Positions 46,548 to 57,331 of a stretch of 64,000 nucleotides of DNA are shown here, piece by piece. Below the pieces are notes generated by a model. That model worked only from the letters and a program-made list of their open reading frames with translations, did no database searches and was not told the origin of the DNA. Numbering within the stretch: the stretch's first letter is position 1; each line of letters starts with the position of its first letter. Origin of the DNA: Siphlonurus alternatus (taxonomy: Eukaryota; Arthropoda; Insecta; Ephemeroptera; Siphlonuridae); assembly GCA_949825025.1 (NCBI GenBank), contig OX463781.1, forward strand, positions 27,165,192 to 27,229,191, written 5' to 3'. The position numbers and the translations under genes are program-made.

Positions 46548-46810
46548 GTTTGATGGCCTTTGATGGGATACGTGTTGCTCTATGTGGGATATACCGTACG
46601 GATCCTGTAAAATCTTATTTACTGTATGTTTTATTTAATTGGTTAAATGCATATTATGCATACTTAAAGTAGAAGTAAAACGTAAAACACCTCTGAAGGA
46701 GTACAGCAGCAAGAAAACGAAGAAAACACGAAACAAAAACACAGATTTTGTATAACTGACTTTTGTTTACCGGACGCAGCTGACTGAGCTGACCCCAGCT
46801 CAGCTGACTA
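46548..46810. promoter_or_regulatory. INTS14 5' UTR and promoter region
   Basis: On the minus strand a splice acceptor (GATTTTACAG) at about 46606 precedes the start codon, so INTS14 probably has a non-coding first exon within 46620-46810. The giant nested transposon begins directly beyond at 46811. No TATA box or motif could be assigned. Confidence 0.4.
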
Positions 46811-47171
46811 CCCCGCTACAAGGGGTGTAGTCCGTATTATGTTCTGAACGTTCGGAACCTTCGATTTGGCGTCCCGTAATTATGTTCTGAATGTTCAGAA
46901 CCATTTCCGAGGTTACCCGAAGTGAGTCAGCTGACTTCAAAAAAGAGGTTCCGAGCAAGGATCTTGTATGTATGGATAGGCTATGGCGCTGTCTCGGTGA
47001 AGCTCGGTCGTGAGGAGGAAGTGGGTGGTAACGGTCACGTGATAGTCACGTGACGCTATGTTTTGATATTGTTGTCCGCCATGTTGGGATGGAGAAAAAA
47101 TTGCAATTTTTTACTATTTTCTCCATATTTTATGTGATATTATACGAAAATGTGAAGCTAAATAAGCGTTA

Positions 47172-47263
47172 ATGACAAGAACTTGTTGTGCACCTGGTTG
47201 CAAGAATGCTGCTAAGCGGAAATCCCTGCAAAATGAAGGAGAAACGCCAGTCTCGATACACGG
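47172..47263 (+). pseudogene. Orphan first exon of a THAP zinc-finger gene
   Basis: Reads MTRTCCAPGCKNAAKRKS and onward to a phase-2 GTATGT donor, giving the C-x4-C half of a C2CH THAP DNA-binding domain. The exon length and phase match the first exon of the THAP gene at 54712. No exon with the C-x2-H half or the PTIF block was found up to 50906; the open stretch after an acceptor at 48128 (48129-48262) does not look like THAP. Likely the remains of the element's transposase or a DNA-binding partner. Confidence 0.6.
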
Positions 47264-48533
47264 GTATGTACAGTACAGTACTGTATCTCTGTATCATACA
47301 CATATTATGCATACTGTAACTGATGATGTATGATAAGAACTGCGTTGTTTGTTAATTGTTTAATTAAATGCCATACTGTACGTTAATTATATTATATATT
47401 GGTAATATTGGTAATTATATGATTAAATATTCGAAGAATTTCATTGCACTGTTTAAACATTTTGAACAATTTTCTTACAGTTAATCATTTAATTTTAATA
47501 TGCATATAAAAAGAATAAAAATTAACACAAATTTCATTTCAAATTTAAAAAATAAAAAGAAAAAAAAATAAGCATGGGGTCTGTACGTAAGTGTAAATTT
47601 AGTTTTAATACTTTTAATTGAAATTAATGAAATACGAAAATATATAATATATATGAACACCCAATGTTGTGTCAATAAGAGAAAAGATTTATTTTTTAAG
47701 AAGCCGCAAATTGCGCAAGTTGGGAAGATAAAATTCAAACTTCAAACAGTGAAAATCAAAAAATTAAAATACCTGAACCCTTTTTTGGACCCTCTTTAAA
47801 AAATATAAAAGTATCTGGGTGTCCAGATCCTTTTATTTTTTTTAGGGGATCGGGATATCCGGATTTGGTCCATTTATATTTTTAAGGGGATCGGGATACC
47901 CGGATCTGGTCCATTTATTTTTTTAACAGAATAATGAGCGGATCCGGATACGGGATTCAGTCCCTGTCTTAAAGTACACTCCATTCAGATAAAAATGTCT
48001 GATCCGGCTATACTTTAACATAGCCGGATGGGATATTTTTTATTCAAATGGAGTGTACTATTTAATTAGGTCTACCAGTAAGTCTATGCTTAATTTTGCC
48101 TAAATACTAATCATGCTTTTCTACACAGAAAAGGCAAGCGAGGAGGCCCAACACATCATTGTCGCACTGACAAAACTCTATTGACGTTCCTTGTTTGGAC
48201 CCGTTGCTTCAGTCAACAAGTACGACACATTTTTGGTGTACAGCACTCTATGTAATGAGTAAGAATTTTAATAAAGAGAAAATACTATCTATTTTTTTTA
48301 CTCAAGAAATAAGCATTTTTTGGCTTTAATTGTCTTTTATATTTTATACGCGGCTATAATATGCAAATTTTGCAAATATATTATAAATAAATATATGTAA
48401 TATAAATTTATATATAATATATACATTACTGCATAATATATAAGATGCAGCTAAGTTTTTTTTACAATATAGTTGCCAGCAAAGGTAGACAATGATTAAA
48501 CATTAAAAAGTGTCTTCATGGACTTCACTTTAA

Positions 48534-48676
48534 GCCGGAATTACACGATGCAATTTTGCATACAATTTTTTTCTTGCAAGAAAATTTCATCTCCATACAA
48601 ACAAATGGAGTGGAAGTTTTCTTGTAAGGAGAAATTGTATACAATAACTAGAAAAATTGTATCGTGTAATACCGGC
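48534..48676. mobile_element. TTAA-flanked hairpin MITE (family H)
   Basis: 143 bp between TTAA 48530-48533 and 48677-48680. Starts GCCGGAATTACACGATGCAA and ends with the complement. Nested in the 4.08-kb element. A separate small palindrome at about 47975-48062 (ACACTCCATTCAGATAAAAA and complement) lies nearby. Confidence 0.8.
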
Positions 48677-49006
48677 TTAAAATGAATTTTTCATGCAGTA
48701 TATATACATATGGCCTGGGCAGATAAATTTAACAATATTGAGTCACTAAACTTTGCCGGGGAGTCCTGCGTGCAAGCCACAATTTTTAAAAGAATTAAAA
48801 GCCATTTGGAAAAAAATAAAAGATTTTGATCAAGAATAGATATAGTGCATGCTGACTGTTGGCATATGCACATAAAAAGATTTTGTGGAAAGATTTTATA
48901 ATGACATCAATAAATTACATGATACTGTATATATTGTTAATTATTATAATTCTTCACCTTTTTATTCCATGTTTGTTAATAATTTTATTCTAAAACATAT
49001 ATAATG

Positions 49007-49070
49007 GGGAGCATTCACAAACACTTTAACCCCCACTTTGGCCTCAATTTTTATCCCTGCTTGTGGTTCT
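49007..49070. repeat. Half-copy of family F hairpin
   Basis: GGGAGCATTCACAAACACTTTAACCC-type sequence matches the left arm of 20932-21111 and then stops, so only one arm remains. Confidence 0.65.
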
Positions 49071-49496
49071 AAAAATAATAGACATAGACAAACATACAAA
49101 ATGACAATATTCAATTATTACAAATACAAAATTATACAAATAAAATTATTGACATTCTTTGCCTTGCATGAGCTTAATGGAGTAATATTTTCTTTTTAAT
49201 TAGGTAGTCAAACAATTGTTTCTTAAACACATGCAGGTATACTTTCATTTTTTTTTTTTTTTTTTAATAATCTGGAAGTTTATACAACACTGCATGGCAT
49301 GAGTTAAGATAAAAACATAGTCTCTCTAAGTTTAATTACTCATGAATATCCTCCAGACTTTTTATGTAATAGATTAAACTGCTAGCTAGCTGTCTATTAT
49401 AGTGTATTGCGTCCAGTCACATCTTTGTTGTTTTTTGAAATAAGTACCCCTACGATAATAATACATCAGGCCTGATGCCGATAATAATTTCTTTTA

Positions 49497-50175
49497 AAGT
49501 AGAGTGAGCGATTTAATTTTTTTAAATATTTTATTTTCTAAAAATAGTTCAACTCACCCTCTATAATATTGAGAAATGAAAACCAAAAAATTCCATCTCA
49601 AATAGCTTCACCTAAAAACATTCCCAAAGTTGGTGTTTCGGAGGCCTTTAACATGCATCTTTATGGAACAGAAAACAGCTTTTTACTCTAACTTCGTCTG
49701 AACTATGGTACCAATTAAAAAATACGTGCGTAATCTATTATGAATTCTTTATTGGATTTTCAAATAAATTTTTTTTTTACGGAGCCGTTTTTCCGAAAAA
49801 AAATATTGAAATTTTTGCGGGTTAATTCCCATAAGGATTTTCAAATTTTTTTTTCCGGAAAAACGGCTCCGTAAAAAAAAAAATATTTGAAAATCCATTA
49901 AAGAATTCATCATAGATTACGTACATATTTTTTAATTGGGTTCCACAGTTCAGACAAAGTTGGAGTAAAAAGCTGGTTTTCTGTTCCATATATATAAGAA
50001 TGCATGTTAAAGGCCTCCGAAACAGCAACTTTGGGATTTTTTTGTGGTGAAGCTATTTGAGATGGAATTTTTTGGTTTTCATTTCTCAATAGAAGGCATC
50101 AGGTTAAACTATTTATAGAAAATAAAATATTCCAAAAAATGAAATTATATATCGCTTATTCGAACTTTAATATAC
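49497..50175. repeat. Large imperfect hairpin, about 0.68 kb
   Basis: The left arm runs TTGAGAAATGAAAACCAAAA, ATTCCATCTCAAATAGCTTC, GGAGGCCTTTAACATGCAT and ACGGAGCCGTTTTTCCG; all return inverted in the right arm around a centre near 49825. A possible fold-back element within the 4.08-kb transposon. Confidence 0.8.
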
Positions 50176-50907
50176 ATATATAATCATAAAAAAAAAATAC
50201 AAATATATATACTTGGGAAATTCAGTATATATTATTCAGTTTTTCCCATATTTTTTTATAGCTCTGACCTGCTTTGGCTTGAATCATGCTTCTAATTCTT
50301 TTCTTTTGACGTATAAGATCGAATACATCTCTGCCATGGATAAATTTCTATTTCCTCCATGATCTCTGCATGATCTCGCGAGCTCTCTACTGTTTCACTT
50401 TTTTTACGCTATTCAAAACCTTGAAAATATGCCGCCGGTTGATTGCGCTCGGTCACCATCTTACGTTGGAGATTTGCCTCAGCCGCTCTAATGCTATTGG
50501 TATAGGGATAGCCTATCCATACATACATGATCCTAGGTTCCGAGAGTGTTGCGAACTTTTCCTCCGAACCATCGGAACTAGAGTCAGCTGATCACAATTT
50601 TTTGGGGGAAATTTGAAAAGTACGTAACAAACCTGTGCAACCTACGTGATAACTGTTTGATTTGAGGTAAATCTTTGCTTAATTGGTGATCAATAACTGT
50701 TACGTGAGTTTTATGTTAAAATTTCTGAAGCCAGTGAACAGTTCTCTCTTTTTCGTATTTTTTTTTAAACTGATGCGTATTACCGCGGAAAAGATGTTCT
50801 TAAAGTGGTCCGTTATCTGATGTTCTGAAGTCAATGTTTTTGTTCAGAGTCGGTCCGTAATCACTCATATGTTCTGAACGTTCGGAACCTAATACGGACT
50901 ACACCCA

Positions 50908-51320
50908 AGGTGGCTGGATAGTAAGGTGGGGACACGGAGCTGCTGCCCCCTCGCGGCCAGTGAGGAACTACAAAAAAACAGTTGAGGATCGCGTTTTTGG
51001 ATCCAATTTCATCCGCGAAAAATTCAAACGATGGAACTGGAAATGCCATCAAAAGCGATCAAAAGTCGTTTTACAGTATAACTGTGGGTAAAATTGTGAT
51101 AGAAATAAACTCTATGTTAAATTCTGAAGAAGATAGACTCAATTTAAAAGAATTTTAATGGTTCATCGGCCCGATGTTCATGGATTTCTATTACACCGTT
51201 TGCATTTTTCGCGGATGAAATTGGATCCAAAAACGCGATCCTCCACTGTTTTTTTGTAGTTCCTCACTGGCCGCGAGGGGACAGCAGCTCCGTGTCCCCA
51301 CCTTACTATCCATCCAGCCA
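50908..51320. repeat. Hairpin of about 0.4 kb in the left arm of the giant element
   Basis: Arms contain TAAGGTGGGGACACGGAGCT, GCGGCCAGTGAGGAACTAC and GATCGCGTTTTTGGATCCAA and their complements, around a spacer of about 150 bp. The outermost bases also repeat TGGCTGGAT, the giant element's own end, in inverted order. No direct duplication was found. Confidence 0.8.
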
Positions 51321-52332
51321 CGAGGCGTTCAGGGTAGAAGACGGTATTCCACCGCCGCCCGCTGCGCATGCGCAGTAAGTATTTTTGCTTCAAATTCGCG
51401 CTAGTTTTTATGAATATTTTTTGAAGCGGCTTGGAGTGCCTTGGAGTATTATATAATAATATTAATATATATAATTTATAATAATCAAGAGCTTTATATA
51501 GCTCGATAGCTGAGTCAATTCAATTCGTTTCTTCAAACAACTGGCTGTACATTGCAGGTACAACATAGATTACGTGGATTGCATCGATAGTCGACATATA
51601 ATATATATCTTTTTCATTATAATATGACAAAATTTATTCTAATTATCAAATATATCCTATCTTCGATCTTTTACGTTTTACGTGTACGTTATATCATAAC
51701 TCATAATTATTAAAAAATAATTAATTATTATTAATAATTATTAAATTATTGCAAAAAAGTAAAAAATAATAAATTGTAAATAAAATAAATTGGAAGCATA
51801 TATATATATGCAGCTATCTAATATAATTGGGTGCGCAGCATATAATATAATATATATTATAATAGTCGGGGATAATTCACTCAAAATGTGAATAATCAAT
51901 GCAATATAATATATGTTTTATATATTATATATATTGATTATTATTCATTATATTATCATTTTTAAAGCGGGAACAAATAATATACATATTAGGTACAATA
52001 ACAGTATATATATAATATATATAAATATATATATTATATATATATACAGTCAGGGCCAGAAATGGTGTTCCGATCGTACGCTAAATTTTCGGCGGGAGGA
52101 CTTTCAGCTACAAAGTTGAAAGTTGAAATTTGGCATATATACATGATAAAAAGCCAAGGGTTGTAAGTTGTAAGTTTTTTTTACATGTGTTAGAATTTTT
52201 TTAAAATCACTCTTTCATGCCTTTTTAGGGGTGGATTCACGATTTGCATTACTTCCTTATGGGATTTCCATGTTAAATTAAGTTGATAGAAAAATTTTGT
52301 CCGATCAAAACCAAATTTTATTTCTAGAGGGT

Positions 52333-52996
52333 TCAATTCAATTCAATATATTTTTATTTCCATTTTTTCCTACAATCAAAGTGTCATAATATACAATAAC
52401 ATTTGTTGAGGTTTATAGGACAAGTCAATAAAAAGCAGTGTTAGGAAATGTTCATAATGAAAGAATCAGTCCATGTCATTAATTTTCTTCTCACTTATTA
52501 AACAAAATCACAGTCATAATATGCTTTAACCTGTAAAAACACATATCTTGTAGCAGATTTTTCACATTTATTTTAAAATCACTAATATTTTTTATACACT
52601 TCACTGAGAGAGGGAGCTTATTATAAAGATTAAGGCAGCTCAAAAAGGGGCCACTTTTATACATCTCAAGTCTACACCACACATTGAGGAAATATTATTT
52701 TTAACATTTCTTGTATTATGCTCATGTGTAACTTCATGTTGCTTATATATAGTGACATATTTTTTTTAACATTCATTACACATTCCAAAATATAAATACA
52801 TGGGAGTGGTAGCAAATTTAATTTTTTAAATAAAGGTAAGCATGAGGCAGATCTTTTAGCAAAACATATTGACCTTATTATTTTTTTTGCAATACAAATA
52901 CTCTATGAGCTGTTGTACTATATTTCCCCAGCAAATAATTCCATATTTAATAATTGAATGAATTAAAGTTTGCAAAACACGTACGTTTCAAAACAC
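52333..52996 (-). mobile_element. LINE 3' fragment with (TTGAA)n tail
   Basis: Minus-strand frame at 52491-52682 reads SCLNLYNKLPLSVKCIKN, the C-terminus of a non-LTR RT, and the element ends in TTGAATTGAATTGAA. It breaks the left arm of the giant hairpin between GGGTTCA and AAACACGTTGAATC, which are continuous in the right arm. Confidence 0.75.
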
Positions 52997-54711
52997 GTTG
53001 AATCTAATGGTGTAATTTAAAATGTGATAAAACAACTCCTAACGAGATATCAACCCTTAAATTACGTTAAAAAATAATTTCATCCTAATTTTGACATTAC
53101 CTTTATTAAAACGAGCTAATTTTTTTACCCCAGAAAACACATTTGAATTTTTTAAATCGGAGTTAGTTAAGGATTTCAACAATAGGTGTATAAATACCAA
53201 TCCCTAAAAATTAAATCCTTAACTAACTCCGATTTAAAAAATTCAAAGGTGTTTTCTTTCTGGGGTAAAAAAAATACCTCGTTTTAATGGTATATAATGT
53301 CAAAATTAGGATGAAATTATTTTTTAACGTATAAAGGGTCTATATCTCGTTAGTGGTTGTTTTTATCAGATTTTAAATTACACCATTAGATTCAACGTGT
53401 TCTGAACCCTCTAGAAATAAAATTTGGTTTTGATCGGACAAAATTTTTCTATCAATTGATATCTTAACTTAATTTAACATGGAAATCCCATAAGGAAGTA
53501 ATGCAAATCGTGAATCCACCCCTAAAAAGGCATGAAAGAGTGATTTTAAAAAAATTCTAACACATGCCAAAAAAACTTACAACCCTTGGCTTTTTATCAT
53601 GTATGCCAAATTTCAACTTTGTAGCTGAAAGTCCTCCCGCCGAAAATTTAGCGTACGATCGGAACACCATTTCTGGCCCTGACTGTATATATATATATAA
53701 TATATATATTTATATATATTATATATATACTGTTATTGTACGTAATATGTATATTATTTGTTCCCGCTTTAAAAATGATAATATAATGAATAATAATCAA
53801 TATATATAATATATAAAACATATATTATATTATATTGCATTGATTATTCACATTTTGAGTGAATTATCCCAGACTATTATAATATATATTATATTATATG
53901 CTGCGCACCCAATTATATTAGATAGCTGCATATATATATATATATATATGCTTCCAATTTATTTTATTTGCAATTTATTATTTTTTGCTTTTTTGCAATA
54001 ATTTAATAATTATTAATAATAATTAATTATTTTTTAATAATTATGAGTTATGATATAACGTACACGTAAAACGTAAAAGATCGAAGATAGGATATATTTG
54101 ATAATTAGAATAAATTTTGTCATATTATAATGAAAAAGATATATATTATATGTCGACTATCGATGCAATCCACGTAATCTATGTTGTACCTGCAATGTAC
54201 AGCCAGTTGTTTGAAGAAACGAATTGAATTGACTCAGCTATCGAGCTATATAAAGCTCTTGATTATTATAAATTATATATATTAATATTATTATATAATA
54301 CTCCAAGGCACTCCAAGCCGCTTCAAAAAATATTCATAAAAACTAGCGCGAATTTGAAGCAAAAATACTTACTGCGCATGCGCAGCGGGCGGCGGTGGAA
54401 TACCGTCTTCTACCCTGAACGCCTCGTATCCAGCAAAGACTTCCCTTAGACACGACATAAAAATTTCTCCTAACTAACTTTACAACCCCCGAGTGAAGAA
54501 CGGAGCGGTCGGAAATGGTTGCGGTTACGGGGTGGGTAGGCGGTGGGGGATGACGTCAAGGGTAGGGAAAGTTTAGGGTAGTAACAGGCACGTCCAGCAG
54601 TACGAGCTTGACTTTAAAACAGAATACAAGTGATTTTCTTGTGCGCTGGAGATCTCGTGTATAAAATATAATTGAAATATTGATGTGAATTCTATAACTG
54701 AACAACTGAAA

Positions 54712-54986
54712 ATGGTGCGAAATTGTGTTGCTTATAAATGCAATAACTTGTACACAAAAGAATTTACTGCACAAGGATTAACATTTCACAAGTAAGTTAA
54801 TACGAAAACATTGTCTATACTATGAATGTTTATTCATGAAAATACTTAAATAGAATAATTTTTATAATAATGGCATAATAATATTATTTTTTCATACCAT
54901 TTTATAATAAATTTTATTCTAAAAAATACATTTAAAAACGGGAGTGATTCAAAAGAATCGTAAATTTATAAAATATAATAATAATA

Positions 54987-55029
<43 letters not shown>

Positions 55030-56176
55030 TAATATAAAAATATATTTAAGTGTATGAAGTTATGAACATATATTTTACTATTATCTGCAATTATGTTATA
55101 ATAATTTTACAAACAAATTATTACTTTTTTATAATATTATATAATACTAGTTAATGTTTTAATCGAAGTCTTTGGTTTTGTATAATCATATATTCTAGTA
55201 GTATAATAAGCAACTCCCACTTGCAGATTCCCAACAAATACTGAGACCCGAGACAAGTGGACACAAGCGATCCGAAGGCTTAATTTTAAGCCAACAGCGC
55301 AAAGTCTAGTGTGCTCTGAGCATTTTGAGCGTGATTGTTTTGAACAATCAGGCTGGTCCAGTTTGCGTACCATCAAATCAGGATCAATACCTACAATTTT
55401 TAAATTTCCTGAACACCTGCAAAAGACAAAGAAAGCAGAGCGAAAGCCTCCTAAAGCAAGACAGGAACCAACAATAAAAAGGTAATTAATTTTTTTTTCT
55501 TGATAAAAAAATGGCTATAAATAAAATTACTATTATTATTTAATATAGAATATACTATGTTCATCATATAGCTATAATGTTTAAAAGCTACATTATCTTA
55601 TGCAAATAATCACTCCTTTAGATCACGGAAGGAGATTGCAACAGAAGAGGTGATTGATAGTAGCACACCCTCTCTTGGAACACCACTAGACCTCAGTATT
55701 AAAATGACTGGTATCGCACCTGAGCAGCCAACCTCAGAGACCAGAGATGATGCCGCTGGCCGTTCCGCGGCAATCAGCTCACCTCCTACGGTGGATGGCG
55801 CCTCGGTGATGATGATGATGATGCTCACATCGGACTTGCAAAGCCATCTCAGGATTTAATAAATGTATGCAAAATCACAGAATCAGAAATAGTCCACTTA
55901 GAAAAATGTGGTAAAGTATTAGGCAGGAAATATCTTATTGAAAAAATTACATCCCATGTTTTGTCAAATCTTCCATATAATTGTTTTAACAGTCTTCATG
56001 ATCATATGTTTGACGAGTCGGTAGAAGGTAATCATTTAATTGCTCTCATTAAACTTATCTTCAGAAAGTACTGTACTGTTCGTTTGCATCACATCGCAGA
56101 GCGTGTCAATGAAATAAACATCAAAAGCCGTGTAAGAAGCATTCTTACAAAATCCATTACATTTAGAAACCAATAA
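54712..56176 (+). CDS. THAP-domain protein of the P-like element
   Basis: Exons 54712-54791 and 55227-55481 give a complete THAP domain: CVAYKC, then W in DKWTQAIRRL, CSEHF and the SIPTIF block, i.e. C-x4-C...C-x2-H. A basic linker follows (KKAERKPPKARQEPT). The third exon starts at 55622; its frame runs to a stop at 55857-55859, while an overlapping frame to 56174-56176 encodes NHLIALIKLIFRKYCTVRLH and ends SILTKSITFRNQ, typical of P-transposase-like C-termini. A 47-base GT..AG segment from 55811 at the GATGATG repeat would link the two in frame; otherwise it is a frameshift. The catalytic region between THAP and C-terminus is absent, so it may act only as a DNA-binding repressor-like product (inference). 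Confidence 0.78.
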
Positions 56177-56344
56177 AGTGAATATAGAGTAATTATTTAA
56201 ATGAAGATTGCAATTCTTTATTCAGTTTTTCAAAAACTTTAGTAACTCTAAAAGTATTATAAATACTACAATAAATGTAACTTTATTTCGCATTCTTCTT
56301 TATTAAAATTTTATTTCTTGTTTGTAGAATATTATATTTATTTA

Positions 56345-56347
<3 letters not shown>

Positions 56348-56394
<47 letters not shown>
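56348..56394. repeat. (TA)n microsatellite
   Basis: About 23 TA units inside the P-like element, after the THAP gene. Confidence 0.9.
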
Positions 56395-56397
<3 letters not shown>

Positions 56398-56802
56398 TAT
56401 ATAATCACAAAACTTATAGCATTTGTAGAGTAAAACTTGGCATTTTGTAAACTTGTAATGTGTGCTATTTCTGTTGAATATACTGCCATACAATATATTG
56501 CATATGTAAGTATAAATTAAATATATTTTATTTATATTTACCAATAATAATACTTATAATTTATTATAAAATGTACTGTAAAAAAATGTAATAAACTTTA
56601 GTATATTCATTTAAAGATGAAATGTTGTTATATATAATTCTTTATATTGCTGCACAGGGCAATATAACTCGTAAACAACTCTCTCCTACCCTTGACGTCA
56701 AGCGGGTGGACTCCCCGCTGCGACCCTCTGCTCCTTAGTGCCTCACTCTCAGTTCACATGTGTCCTGTCTAGGAGGGAAGTCTTTGGTATCCAGCCACCT
56801 TG

Positions 56803-56843
56803 CCCCGCTACAAGAAGGCTACAGTTGCCTTCTTGCCCCGCTA
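56803..56843. repeat. Duplicated target site around a 25-bp mini-palindrome
   Basis: CCCCGCTA, then CAAGAAGGC-TACAGTT-GCCTTCTTG, then CCCCGCTA again (56803-56810, 56811-56835, 56836-56843). Together with 46811-46818 this is a third copy of the same 8-mer. Confidence 0.9.
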
Positions 56844-57126
56844 ACTCAGCGCCAGCGCCTCCTGGCGTTAAAAGCAAAAAGTGAGCATCAATATAGCGCG
56901 TTTTTAAAAGTTTCATTCAAATGTTAACAAGTATAACACACACACAGACCCTACAGAGACCTCCGCCGTGTCTTAATTATTATGGCTAGAAATTTGACAT
57001 TTGACCAGCTTGGCTGAGCTTCACTGTACCTGAGAAAGGAGGCGCCACTGAATCGCAGCGGCATTAAAATTGACAGTACCATTAAAACAATAAAACAATT
57101 AAGCTCGTTTTTCTACGTGTACACCC

Positions 57127-57161
<35 letters not shown>

Positions 57162-57164
<3 letters not shown>

Positions 57165-57331
57165 TTAAGTATGATACCAAATCAGCCAATTGCATGGGGT
57201 AATTAAGATACGTAACTATAAGCAATCTCAAGTTTGTTGATTTTAACTGTAGCATAATAAACAAACTGGAACTTGCTTAGTTACGTATCTTACCCCATGC
57301 AATTGGCTGATTTGGTATCATACTAAATTTA
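57162..57331. mobile_element. 170-bp hairpin MITE (family J)
   Basis: Starts AAATTAAGTATGATACCAAA and ends with an approximate complement; both arms hold CAGCCAATTGCATGGGGTAA. Arms of about 60 bp. Single copy in the window. Confidence 0.83.

Larger units (their letters stand above)
46823..50906. mobile_element. 4.08-kb THAP-bearing transposon inserted in the left arm
   Basis: Terminal inverted repeat GGGTGTAGTCCGTATTA with the duplication AAG at 46820-46822 and 50907-50909. Removing it restores CAAG-GTGGCTGGAT of the outer element. Several hundred bases inside each end are also inverted copies of each other (for example TATGTATGGATAGGCTAT). It carries a THAP half-exon at 47172-47263 and secondary hairpins at 48534-48676 and 49497-50175. 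A 3-bp duplication and GGG ends recall PIF/Harbinger, but the superfamily is not settled. Confidence 0.78.
54434..56786 (+). mobile_element. P-element-like transposon, 2.35 kb, catalytic core missing
   Basis: Inverted ends CAAAGACTTCCCT with similar AGACA sequence following, flanked by GTATCCAG at 54426-54433 and 56787-56794. It encodes a THAP protein (54712-56176). THAP domain, CA ends and 8-bp duplication are the P-superfamily hallmarks. TGACGTCAAGGGTAG lies inside both ends as a subterminal inverted repeat. At 2.35 kb with no RNase-H-like core it is a non-autonomous derivative. Inserted in the right arm of the giant element. Confidence 0.86.
46819..56802. mobile_element. Giant fold-back element with 8-bp duplication, host of nested insertions
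   Basis: Ends are CAAGGTGGCTGGAT on both sides, inverted. The flanks carry CCCCGCTA at 46811-46818 and 56803-56810. After removing inserts, the arms (51321 onward and 54425 backward) mirror each other for about 1.2 kb to a centre near 53190, e.g. GAGGCGTTCAGGGTAGAAG and TGCGCATGCGCA appear in both. CA ends with an 8-bp duplication fit P- or hAT-superfamily elements; no transposase of its own is visible. Inserts: 46823-50906, the hairpin near 50908-51320, a LINE fragment at 52333-52996, and 54434-56786. Confidence 0.85.

Noticed and set aside
47034..47054. Two CACGTG E-boxes upstream of INTS14
   Set aside because: They lie within the 4.08-kb transposon, separated from the gene by its end and about 500 bp, so a role in INTS14 control is not supported.
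48129..48262. Second exon of the THAP gene in the 4.08-kb element
   Set aside because: Open and in phase after an acceptor, but lacks the C-x2-H, Trp and PTIF features of a THAP domain.
56283..56544. Overlapping frames rich in Ile-Tyr
   Set aside because: Produced by a TA microsatellite inside the P-like element.
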